Shown here one piece after another: positions 1 through 8,974 of a stretch of DNA of 64,000 bases. The DNA lies in NCBI GenBank assembly GCA_029948255.1, contig JALIZF010001569.1, positions 1-64,000 of the forward strand. Direction: 5' to 3'. This DNA is from Telmatactis stephensoni (Eukaryota; Cnidaria; Anthozoa; Actiniaria; Isophelliidae). Made by a program: the position numbers and the translations under genes. The notes under the pieces were generated by a model. It was not told where the DNA came from and searched no databases. It saw only the letters and a program-made list of their open reading frames with translations. Every line of letters begins with the position of its first letter. Within the stretch, counting starts at the first letter, position 1.

Positions 1-250
1 TCAAAAATTTTGAGCATTTAAAGATGAATATGTTGTATGATACTGAAGTGGGCAATTTTGTTGTAGGTAATGTCCTTAAGGAATCAAACTCAATAAAAAT
101 GGACCTTTTCATAAAACAAAAATAAAAAATTTTCAAAAATCGCACTTTTTTATTAGATTGATAACCATACGGATCTGGATCGATAAAATATAGGGTTTTT
201 ACAGAGTTAAAGACCTAAAATGGACAAACACAAAATAGTTTGGAGCCTGT
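1..250. other. no gene recognised
   Basis: AT-rich sequence upstream of a Penelope-like 3' end. I see no open frame with a recognisable motif. It may be degraded element sequence. Confidence 0.4.
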
Positions 251-257
251 TCTATCT

Positions 258-338
258 ACCCTGAACAAACGCAACGAACTCGCAAGTCCATGTCCCCACA
301 GAAATAAATACACGCTTAGGAATTTCTATGTAACCTGA
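258..338 (+). pseudogene. C-terminal remnant of a Penelope-like element ORF (second family)
   Basis: The frame reads LNKRNELASPCPHRNKY and ends VT-stop at 336-338. It parallels the C-terminus of the intact PLE protein at 4,203-6,329 (LNRRNELASPCRHRNKF, also ending VT). Only the last ~26 codons are present. It is followed by a hammerhead ribozyme, as expected for the 3' end of a PLE. A related minus-strand fragment lies at 13,146-13,345. Confidence 0.75.
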
Positions 339-396
339 TATATGTAACCTAGCAACTAGTCTCTTTTAAATTTCCAGCATAGGATATCCAACGGTC

Positions 397-468
397 ATTC
401 GTTGTAAATTGCCTGATGAGTGTGGGTAAAACCATACGAAACAGGTCTGTAGCAATAAATCAATGGAT
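397..468 (+). ncRNA. hammerhead ribozyme (type I) of a Penelope-like element
   Basis: The core CTGATGA begins at 413 and GAAA follows stem II. Stem II pairs GTGTGG with CCATAC. The GTA cleavage triplet is at 449-451, so the cut is predicted after 451. Stem I combines GC/GC next to the core with a distal helix pairing 397-404 with 461-468. Hammerheads at PLE 3' ends are an established family property; activity of this copy is inferred. Confidence 0.8.
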
Positions 469-515
469 CAAATTCAAAGCTTGTAGCTCAAAAATGTATA
501 TATATATATATATAT

Positions 516-660
516 AATAAAGATCATTGAAAATGTTTTCCAAAGAGTGCTCGACATTGTAGGAGCATGATATGAAATATATTAGTCAAAGACTAGGATA
601 AATGATTCAATAAAACAATGAATCATTTATCCTAGTCTTTGACTAATATATTTCATATAT
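516..660. repeat. inverted pair of PLE terminal fragments
   Basis: A minus-oriented copy of the PLE 3' terminal sequence (also at 2,462-2,560) faces a plus-oriented copy that ends in a (TA)n tract. The two arms meet near 610-616. It looks like an aborted inverted PLE insertion. Confidence 0.7.
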
Positions 661-689
661 ATATATATATATATATGAGCGGTGTTCAC

Positions 690-718
690 ACAAAAGGGGT
701 CTTCTTTACTAAGACCCC
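690..718. repeat. short hairpin
   Basis: An AAGGGGTCTT arm and its complement AAGACCCCTT are separated by a few bases. No function is assigned. Confidence 0.5.
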
Positions 719-772
719 TTTGATGTACCATCTTCAAGATTTGCCGCTTTAACAGCAATCTTTAGCGTTTCT

Positions 773-1125
773 TTGGTCATTTCTCGGCGAAGAAAGGAGA
801 GAGAACAAGCACAACAACAAAACTCTCAAAAGAAAAAGAAAAAAAAAAAAAAAAAACAGAGAGAGAAAAGAAAGAAAAAGGAACAGAAAAACCGAAGGGC
901 GCGTTTTGTGAGAGAGAAAGTAAGAAAGCAAAGAAAGACAACAGTTGTTCGGATTTCTTTGCCAATTGAATGGGAATCAAAAACAAACTTTAAAAAAGAA
1001 TTAACCGAGAAATAAGAAAGAGAAAAGAAAGAAAAACAGGAAAAATGGGTTTGTGAAAGAGAAAAAGAGAGAAGAAAAAGAAAAAAAAAGAAAAAAAAAA
1101 AAAAAGAAAAAACAGGAAAGACAAA
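773..1125 (+). repeat. purine-rich low-complexity tract
   Basis: About 350 bp of (A/G)n, mostly AGAAA and AAAAAG runs. Open frames in it on both strands are composition artefacts. Confidence 0.85.
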
Positions 1126-1194
1126 CAATAGTTGTCAAGGTAACTGTCAATTTGGTGCTGTTCTAGAAGACTGAAGGCTCAATTATACAGTGAC

Positions 1195-1520
1195 GCCTGA
1201 CGAATTCTAGGCTTTACGTTCGGTGAGCGTACTGATCGTGGCCTGAATTCAGCTTCTAAGTGCTTTTCTGAGTCATTTTGTAGCACAGAAGTCGCTTGGC
1301 TTGCATCATTAAGCAACTGAAAAGACGGCGGAGACAATCTCCTGGAAGAACTCAGGAGTGAGAAGCGACTTTACGAAGAAAGAGTCACAGTAATTATGGA
1401 GACAAGATTCAACTGTGATCTCTGGAGTATTGAGGCTTCTCTGGTCGTTCTGTGACGCATTCCCCAAGCCAACAAGGCCATTTCGGCGAGTTTTGAACTG
1501 TAACGAAGGCAATCGGTGCC
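1195..1520 (+). repeat. dispersed repeat R1, copy a
   Basis: It shares the blocks CTTGCATCATTAAGC and TTTCGGCGAGTTTTGA, in the same order, with copies at 45,785-46,100 (plus) and 26,440-26,720 (minus). No coding potential was recognised. Confidence 0.7.
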
Positions 1521-1589
1521 GTCTGGGGCCTGTTAGCGAGGGGGGCTCGGCACTTATAAGAAATTTCTAAGACTAAGAGTAGGGGATGG

Positions 1590-1695
1590 GTGCTGTCCAA
1601 ATTTTTCATGGATGCCCATAATCCTTTTCTTCCGCTGTATCTGATCCAGCGGAAGAAATGCATTATGGGATGCATGTTTGGACGCGTACAGTGTT
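1590..1695. repeat. small foldback element
   Basis: Imperfect inverted arms (GTCCAAA..., CCCATAATCC, TTCTTCCGCT) surround a short centre near 1,635. The arms are diverged. Confidence 0.5.
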
Positions 1696-1825
1696 TTTCC
1701 TTGGACCAGCTATGGTTGTAGTGCTGAGAATGCCAAAACGGGGTCGACTTGCGCACCGTGCGTTACAGCCTATCTTATGGTCAACCTTTAAGACCCCTTT
1801 TAAGTGATCACGCCTCATATATATA

Positions 1826-2429
1826 TAATATATACACCAAATCGCTAAAACTTTGATATTGTTGAGATATATATACACATATATATCCGCCACTTTCTAT
1901 TGTCTTTCCTTTTGTTCTCAAGTTTTTCCCTTGAGAACAACCTTCAGAACAAAAGGAAATACAATAGAAAATGGCGGATATATATATGTATATATATCAC
2001 AACAATATCAATGTTTTAGGGATTTGGTGTATATATATATATATATATATATATAAGAGCAAAATATAAAATCGCTAAAACTTTGATATTGTTGAGATAT
2101 ATATACACATATATATCCGCCATTTTCTATTGTCTTTCCTTTTGTTCTCAAGTTTTTCCCTTGAGAACAACCTTCAGAACAAAAGGAAATACAATAGAAA
2201 ATGGCGGATATATATATGTATATATATCACAACAATATCAAAGTTTTAGGGATTTGGTGTATATATATATATACACCAAATCCTATATCTTTGATATTTT
2301 TGGGATATATATACATATATATTTTCTATTGTCTCTCATACGGCAGCCATTTTGTTTTCAAGGAGAGACAATAGAAAATATATATGTATATATATCCCAA
2401 AAATATCAAAGTTTTAGGGATTTGGTGTA

Positions 2430-2440
<11 letters not shown>
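1826..2440. repeat. three adjacent foldback elements in TA-repeat DNA
   Basis: Each unit starts with ACACCAAATC, runs into TTGATATT, and ends with the inverse (GGATTTGGTGT). Units 1 (about 1,830-2,030) and 2 (2,066-2,265) are nearly identical. Unit 3 (2,275-2,430) shares the ends but has a different centre. All are separated by (TA)n. No protein is encoded. Confidence 0.8.
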
Positions 2441-2470
<30 letters not shown>

Positions 2471-2555
2471 AAGATCATTGAAAATGTTTTCCAAAGAGTG
2501 CTCGACATTGTAGGAGCATGATATGAAATATATTAGTCAAAGACTAGGATAAATG

Positions 2556-2634
2556 ATTCATTGTTTTATTGCTACAAGCTGGTTTCGTATGATCGTCAGA
2601 GACGATCACACTCATCAGGCAAGTTACAATGAAT
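2556..2634 (-). ncRNA. hammerhead ribozyme of the inverted PLE
   Basis: Same ribozyme as in the direct units, read on the minus strand. It has the CTGATGA core, an 11-bp stem II closed by TCT, GAAAC, and a distal stem I ATTCATTGT/ACAATGAAT. Confidence 0.88.
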
Positions 2635-2687
2635 GACCGTTAAAATTTTGCTGGTGGTTTTAAAATATCTCGTGACCTATAATGGTA

Positions 2688-4158
2688 TTATGTTACATGA
2701 CAGTTTTTGAGCGTGAATTTGTTTCTGTGTCTACACGGGCTAGCTAATTCATTACGTCTATTTAAGGAACATAAATGTTTTTTACAAATTATTATGAATT
2801 TCTCGCTTAAACATAAATTACATTTTTTAGTGATATTGCTGTAAGGTTCGCATTTTTTGATAATTTTCCATGTAATATTGTAATTTTTGTTTTCCTCTTT
2901 GAGTTTCCAAACGTATTTTGAGAGTTCTGTTTCATTTCTTCGGTTCTTTAGCTTTAGTGATGTTTTGTGGTTTCTGAATCTTTCTTTGAAATTTGTTGCT
3001 AGGCCTACGTAAGTTTCTGTTGTTGTGTCTGTTGTTACGGTTGCTTGGTAGATAACGTTTGTTTGTAGGCACTTGCCTTCTAATGGGCATTCTGTTATCT
3101 TTCTACAGTTGCATTCTTTGTTAGTTTTGTTTAACTGTTCTGGTTCTTGTTCGGTGGAGAGTATTTTTTTGTTGTGCGATGCTATGATGGATTTGATGTT
3201 AGGCATACAAGAATAGCTTATTTTGAGGGTGTGTCTATTGAAGATCTTGTGTAATGGATGGTTTATGGGGAAGCATTTGTCGACAGCGTTGAGGAATTTT
3301 CGTCCCAGGTTAGTTTTCAAGTTGCCGTTCCATGGCGGGTTATACCAAGTGATGTTTCTTTTCCGGTTCTTTTTACGCTTAGTGCCATTGGTTGTTGGTT
3401 GGAACGTTAATTTATGGTCATGTCCGCTATTGAGAAGTGCTTCTTGGTACGGGTTAATGGTTTCGTTAAATGCGTCTTCGTTAGATGCGATATTAGAAAG
3501 TCTTTGGTTAATGTTAGATGGTATGTTTTTTAGTAATGTTGGTGGATGGTTACTTTGTTTATGGACGTATAGTAGTTTGTTATTGGGTTTCATGTATGGT
3601 TTATATGTGCCGTTAGTTAGGTTAAATGTTACATCTAGAAAATTAACGATTTTTTTGTTAGCTTCTATAGTTATCTTTAAGTTGTTGTCTTTGAAGGCTT
3701 TCGTTATTTTCTTCTTGATGGCATCTATTTGCTTAGGTGTCGCTTTACATGCAATTAGCCCATCATCACGGTATAGTCCTACTTTGTTGTGTAAAGTAGG
3801 CGTGATAAGCGATAGCATGTAGAGGCCTATCAGTTCGCATGTTTCAGCACCGTCATACGATCCCATCGTAACGTCGAACATGTTTACAGTGTCTTTCTTT
3901 GTCCATGTTGCATTATTGTGGTGTAGAAGCGATCTTTTGGCGTGGATTATGATGTCTTTATCTTGAGGAGTTATGTTAGTAAATTGCGATGCGTAGTTAA
4001 GGGCTTTTTTTAGAAGTTTTTCTGTTATGGATGGGTAAAATTGACAGACATCGAAGGTTATGAAAGCATGTTTATCTTTGTCTGGTAAGCGTTTAAACCA
4101 TTCAATTGTGTCGTTAGTGCTACGCCAGAGGTTGACTTTGGTGGATTGTATTATAGAT
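2688..4158 (-). pseudogene. PLE reverse transcriptase/GIY-YIG ORF, 5'-truncated
   Basis: The frame is open from the truncation point at 4,158 to the stop at 2,688. It corresponds to about the last 490 residues of the 708-aa protein. It keeps RT motif A (FDVCQFYPSI), motif C (YRDD) and the whole GIY-YIG region. It lacks the N-terminus and the first RT motifs, so it cannot encode a complete RT. Where it overlaps the intact copies the translation looks identical, which implies very recent formation. Confidence 0.88.
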
Positions 4159-4202
4159 ATTATTATTACAAGCTCCTGTAAATCAGTTGAGCGCTGTTAG
4201 AA

Positions 4203-6329
4203 ATGAATTTTCAAGCAAAAGACTTTGGATATTCGACCAAGAACATCCCGCTGGCAAGTAAAAACTCGTATCTACATTCACTGATCCAAAAAACAGAATC
4301 TCTGCTACACCGTATGCGTTGGAAAGCACATTTTTTTCTCAATCCCAATCCAAGTACCAGTAAAGAAAACTATGGCTTCAAGTCAAGACGATCTGCCCCT
4401 CATGTAAAAGAATTAAGCGAATTTGAAGACTCCATGCTAAATATTATACAATCCATTGAGTTTAAACCTAACATCTACACCAACGATCTACAAACCAAAC
4501 TAAAGCAAGACATCAAGGACATCCAATCAGACCCTAATGTATTTGTAAAAGCTGACAAAACTACTAACTACTATAAATTACAACCTGAAGAATACAGAAC
4601 ATTATTAAGCAAGAACGTAACTAAATCATATAAAAAAACTGATGAAAAGACCAAGAACGATATAACCACTAAAGACAAAGATATAGCAATGAACCTTAAC
4701 CTCGATGATAGAATTGAAGTAACAGCACCAAAAGATCCTTTTATAACACTGAAAGACCACAAACCAGACTTTGTCAACAAACCTACATGCAGACTAATCA
4801 ACCCTACAAAATCTGAAACTGGAATAATTAGTAAACAAATCCTAGACAGAATTAACAGATCTATAATACAATCCACCAAAGTCAACCTCTGGCGTAGCAC
4901 TAACGACACAATTGAATGGTTTAAACGCTTACCAGACAAAGATAAACATGCTTTCATAACCTTCGATGTCTGTCAATTTTACCCATCCATAACAGAAAAA
5001 CTTCTAAAAAAAGCCCTTAACTACGCATCGCAATTTACTAACATAACTCCTCAAGATAAAGACATCATAATCCACGCCAAAAGATCGCTTCTACACCACA
5101 ATAATGCAACATGGACAAAGAAAGACACTGTAAACATGTTCGACGTTACGATGGGATCGTATGACGGTGCTGAAACATGCGAACTGATAGGCCTCTACAT
5201 GCTATCGCTTATCACGCCTACTTTACACAACAAAGTAGGACTATACCGTGATGATGGGCTAATTGCATGTAAAGCGACACCTAAGCAAATAGATGCCATC
5301 AAGAAGAAAATAACGAAAGCCTTCAAAGACAACAACTTAAAGATAACTATAGAAGCTAACAAAAAAATCGTTAATTTTCTAGATGTAACATTTAACCTAA
5401 CTAACGGCACATATAAACCATACATGAAACCCAATAACAAACTACTATACGTCCATAAACAAAGTAACCATCCACCAACATTACTAAAAAACATACCATC
5501 TAACATTAACCAAAGACTTTCTAATATCGCATCTAACGAAGACGCATTTAACGAAACCATTAACCCGTACCAAGAAGCACTTCTCAATAGCGGACATGAC
5601 CATAAATTAACGTTCCAACCAACAACCAATGGCACTAAGCGTAAAAAGAACCGGAAAAGAAACATCACTTGGTATAACCCGCCATGGAACGGCAACTTGA
5701 AAACTAACCTGGGACGAAAATTCCTCAACGCTGTCGACAAATGCTTCCCCATAAACCATCCATTACACAAGATCTTCAATAGACACACCCTCAAAATAAG
5801 CTATTCTTGTATGCCTAACATCAAATCCATCATAGCATCGCACAACAAAAAAATACTCTCCACCGAACAAGAACCAGAACAGTTAAACAAAACTAACAAA
5901 GAATGCAACTGTAGAAAGATAACAGAATGCCCATTAGAAGGCAAGTGCCTACAAACAAACGTTATCTACCAAGCAACCGTAACAACAGACACAACAACAG
6001 AAACTTACGTAGGCCTAGCAACAAATTTCAAAGAAAGATTCAGAAACCACAAAACATCACTAAAGCTAAAGAACCGAAGAAATGAAACAGAACTCTCAAA
6101 ATACGTTTGGAAACTCAAAGAGGAAAACAAAAATTACAATATTACATGGAAAATTATCAAAAAATGCGAACCTTACAGCAATATCACTAAAAAATGTAAT
6201 TTATGTTTAAGCGAGAAATTCATAATAATTTGTAAAAAACATTTATGTTCCTTAAATAGACGTAATGAATTAGCTAGCCCGTGTAGACACAGAAACAAAT
6301 TCACGCTCAAAAACTGTCATGTAACATAA
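4203..6329 (+). CDS. Penelope-like reverse transcriptase with GIY-YIG endonuclease, copy 1
   Basis: A 708-aa protein that should reverse-transcribe PLE RNA and nick target DNA. The N-terminus has the PLE-typical stretch TKNIPLASKNSYLHSLI. RT signatures follow: VKADKTTNYYKL, PTCRLINPTKSETG, motif A FDVCQFYPSI (Asp ~255) and motif C YRDD (348-351). A Cys-containing linker (CNCRKITECPLEGKC, from ~568) leads into the GIY-YIG domain: IY at ~588, YVG at 602-604, R612/R614, H616, and Glu in ETELSKYVW (628 or 630). The ATG at 4,203 is the first in-frame methionine after the leader. The length is in the range of canonical Penelope proteins. All catalytic motifs are intact, so this is a candidate active copy. 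Confidence 0.93.
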   Translation: MNFQAKDFGYSTKNIPLASKNSYLHSLIQKTESLLHRMRWKAHFFLNPNPSTSKENYGFKSRRSAPHVKELSEFEDSMLNIIQSIEFKPNIYTNDLQTKLKQDIKDIQSDPNVFVKADKTTNYYKLQPEEYRTLLSKNVTKSYKKTDEKTKNDITTKDKDIAMNLNLDDRIEVTAPKDPFITLKDHKPDFVNKPTCRLINPTKSETGIISKQILDRINRSIIQSTKVNLWRSTNDTIEWFKRLPDKDKHAFITFDVCQFYPSITEKLLKKALNYASQFTNITPQDKDIIIHAKRSLLHHNNATWTKKDTVNMFDVTMGSYDGAETCELIGLYMLSLITPTLHNKVGLYRDDGLIACKATPKQIDAIKKKITKAFKDNNLKITIEANKKIVNFLDVTFNLTNGTYKPYMKPNNKLLYVHKQSNHPPTLLKNIPSNINQRLSNIASNEDAFNETINPYQEALLNSGHDHKLTFQPTTNGTKRKKNRKRNITWYNPPWNGNLKTNLGRKFLNAVDKCFPINHPLHKIFNRHTLKISYSCMPNIKSIIASHNKKILSTEQEPEQLNKTNKECNCRKITECPLEGKCLQTNVIYQATVTTDTTTETYVGLATNFKERFRNHKTSLKLKNRRNETELSKYVWKLKEENKNYNITWKIIKKCEPYSNITKKCNLCLSEKFIIICKKHLCSLNRRNELASPCRHRNKFTLKNCHVT

Positions 6330-6382
6330 TACCATTATAGGTCACGAGATATTTTAAAACCACCAGCAAAATTTTAACGGTC

Positions 6383-6461
6383 ATTCATTGTAACTTGCCT
6401 GATGAGTGTGATCGTCTCTGACGATCATACGAAACCAGCTTGTAGCAATAAAACAATGAAT
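6383..6461 (+). ncRNA. hammerhead ribozyme, unit 1
   Basis: CTGATGA is followed by an 11-bp stem II (GTGTGATCGTC with GACGATCATAC, one G-U pair, TCT loop), then GAAAC, a minimal stem III and GTA. Stem I has GC/GC next to the core and a distal ATTCATTGT/ACAATGAAT helix. Cleavage is predicted between 6,444 and 6,445. Every core base agrees with the type I consensus. Confidence 0.92.
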
Positions 6462-6588
6462 CATTTATCCTAGTCTTTGACTAATATATTTCATATCATG
6501 CTCCTACAATGTCGAGCACTCTTTGGAAAACATTTTCAATGATCTTTATTATTACAAGCTCCTGTAAATCAGTTGAGCGCTGTTAGAA

Positions 6589-8715
6589 ATGAATTTTCAA
6601 GCAAAAGACTTTGGATATTCGACCAAGAACATCCCGCTGGCAAGTAAAAACTCGTATCTACATTCACTGATCCAAAAAACAGAATCTCTGCTACACCGTA
6701 TGCGTTGGAAAGCACATTTTTTTCTCAATCCCAATCCAAGTACCAGTAAAGAAAACTATGGCTTCAAGTCAAGACGATCTGCCCCTCATGTAAAAGAATT
6801 AAGCGAATTTGAAGACTCCATGCTAAATATTATACAATCCATTGAGTTTAAACCTAACATCTACACCAACGATCTACAAACCAAACTAAAGCAAGACATC
6901 AAGGACATCCAATCAGACCCTAATGTATTTGTAAAAGCTGACAAAACTACTAACTACTATAAATTACAACCTGAAGAATACAGAACATTATTAAGCAAGA
7001 ACGTAACTAAATCATATAAAAAAACTGATGAAAAGACCAAGAACGATATAACCACTAAAGACAAAGATATAGCAATGAACCTTAACCTCGATGATAGAAT
7101 TGAAGTAACAGCACCAAAAGATCCTTTTATAACACTGAAAGACCACAAACCAGACTTTGTCAACAAACCTACATGCAGACTAATCAACCCTACAAAATCT
7201 GAAACTGGAATAATTAGTAAACAAATCCTAGACAGAATTAACAGATCTATAATACAATCCACCAAAGTCAACCTCTGGCGTAGCACTAACGACACAATTG
7301 AATGGTTTAAACGCTTACCAGACAAAGATAAACATGCTTTCATAACCTTCGATGTCTGTCAATTTTACCCATCCATAACAGAAAAACTTCTAAAAAAAGC
7401 CCTTAACTACGCATCGCAATTTACTAACATAACTCCTCAAGATAAAGACATCATAATCCACGCCAAAAGATCGCTTCTACACCACAATAATGCAACATGG
7501 ACAAAGAAAGACACTGTAAACATGTTCGACGTTACGATGGGATCGTATGACGGTGCTGAAACATGCGAACTGATAGGCCTCTACATGCTATCGCTTATCA
7601 CGCCTACTTTACACAACAAAGTAGGACTATACCGTGATGATGGGCTAATTGCATGTAAAGCGACACCTAAGCAAATAGATGCCATCAAGAAGAAAATAAC
7701 GAAAGCCTTCAAAGACAACAACTTAAAGATAACTATAGAAGCTAACAAAAAAATCGTTAATTTTCTAGATGTAACATTTAACCTAACTAACGGCACATAT
7801 AAACCATACATGAAACCCAATAACAAACTACTATACGTCCATAAACAAAGTAACCATCCACCAACATTACTAAAAAACATACCATCTAACATTAACCAAA
7901 GACTTTCTAATATCGCATCTAACGAAGACGCATTTAACGAAACCATTAACCCGTACCAAGAAGCACTTCTCAATAGCGGACATGACCATAAATTAACGTT
8001 CCAACCAACAACCAATGGCACTAAGCGTAAAAAGAACCGGAAAAGAAACATCACTTGGTATAACCCGCCATGGAACGGCAACTTGAAAACTAACCTGGGA
8101 CGAAAATTCCTCAACGCTGTCGACAAATGCTTCCCCATAAACCATCCATTACACAAGATCTTCAATAGACACACCCTCAAAATAAGCTATTCTTGTATGC
8201 CTAACATCAAATCCATCATAGCATCGCACAACAAAAAAATACTCTCCACCGAACAAGAACCAGAACAGTTAAACAAAACTAACAAAGAATGCAACTGTAG
8301 AAAGATAACAGAATGCCCATTAGAAGGCAAGTGCCTACAAACAAACGTTATCTACCAAGCAACCGTAACAACAGACACAACAACAGAAACTTACGTAGGC
8401 CTAGCAACAAATTTCAAAGAAAGATTCAGAAACCACAAAACATCACTAAAGCTAAAGAACCGAAGAAATGAAACAGAACTCTCAAAATACGTTTGGAAAC
8501 TCAAAGAGGAAAACAAAAATTACAATATTACATGGAAAATTATCAAAAAATGCGAACCTTACAGCAATATCACTAAAAAATGTAATTTATGTTTAAGCGA
8601 GAAATTCATAATAATTTGTAAAAAACATTTATGTTCCTTAAATAGACGTAATGAATTAGCTAGCCCGTGTAGACACAGAAACAAATTCACGCTCAAAAAC
8701 TGTCATGTAACATAA
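6589..8715 (+). CDS. Penelope-like RT/GIY-YIG protein, copy 2
   Basis: Same 708-aa translation as copy 1, with YRDD and GIY-YIG motifs intact and no stop or frameshift. It is the middle unit of the array, flanked on both sides by complete junctions (ribozyme plus terminal sequence upstream and downstream). It is therefore the only copy with a full unit junction on each side. Confidence 0.93.
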   Translation: MNFQAKDFGYSTKNIPLASKNSYLHSLIQKTESLLHRMRWKAHFFLNPNPSTSKENYGFKSRRSAPHVKELSEFEDSMLNIIQSIEFKPNIYTNDLQTKLKQDIKDIQSDPNVFVKADKTTNYYKLQPEEYRTLLSKNVTKSYKKTDEKTKNDITTKDKDIAMNLNLDDRIEVTAPKDPFITLKDHKPDFVNKPTCRLINPTKSETGIISKQILDRINRSIIQSTKVNLWRSTNDTIEWFKRLPDKDKHAFITFDVCQFYPSITEKLLKKALNYASQFTNITPQDKDIIIHAKRSLLHHNNATWTKKDTVNMFDVTMGSYDGAETCELIGLYMLSLITPTLHNKVGLYRDDGLIACKATPKQIDAIKKKITKAFKDNNLKITIEANKKIVNFLDVTFNLTNGTYKPYMKPNNKLLYVHKQSNHPPTLLKNIPSNINQRLSNIASNEDAFNETINPYQEALLNSGHDHKLTFQPTTNGTKRKKNRKRNITWYNPPWNGNLKTNLGRKFLNAVDKCFPINHPLHKIFNRHTLKISYSCMPNIKSIIASHNKKILSTEQEPEQLNKTNKECNCRKITECPLEGKCLQTNVIYQATVTTDTTTETYVGLATNFKERFRNHKTSLKLKNRRNETELSKYVWKLKEENKNYNITWKIIKKCEPYSNITKKCNLCLSEKFIIICKKHLCSLNRRNELASPCRHRNKFTLKNCHVT

Positions 8716-8768
8716 TACCATTATAGGTCACGAGATATTTTAAAACCACCAGCAAAATTTTAACGGTC

Positions 8769-8847
8769 ATTCATTGTAACTTGCCTGATGAGTGTGATCG
8801 TCTCTGACGATCATACGAAACCAGCTTGTAGCAATAAAACAATGAAT
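8769..8847 (+). ncRNA. hammerhead ribozyme, unit 2
   Basis: Identical in sequence to the unit 1 ribozyme. Predicted cleavage is between 8,830 and 8,831, exactly 2,386 nt after the first site. Confidence 0.92.
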
Positions 8848-8974
8848 CATTTATCCTAGTCTTTGACTAATATATTTCATATCATGCTCCTACAATGTCG
8901 AGCACTCTTTGGAAAACATTTTCAATGATCTTTATTATTACAAGCTCCTGTAAATCAGTTGAGCGCTGTTAGAA

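Larger units (their letters stand above)
2462..4158 (-). mobile_element. 5'-truncated inverted Penelope-like element
   Basis: This is the reverse complement of the 3' part of the PLE unit that follows. It starts at the unit's 3' terminal sequence and stops abruptly in the RT coding region, in the middle of the region matching plus position ~4,863. The intact units then begin at ~4,160 in the other direction, so the two copies are head to head. A truncated inverted copy joined to direct copies is a known PLE insertion structure. Confidence 0.9.

Noticed and set aside
773..1128. Long open frames on both strands
   Set aside because: They arise from a purine/pyrimidine low-complexity tract and have no domain or composition of a real protein.
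1853..2508. Open frames rich in Ile and Tyr
   Set aside because: Translations of (TA)n and foldback DNA.
5195..5794. 199-codon antisense frame in each PLE unit
   Set aside because: Shadow of the RT/GIY-YIG ORF. It is identical in all units only because the DNA is identical.
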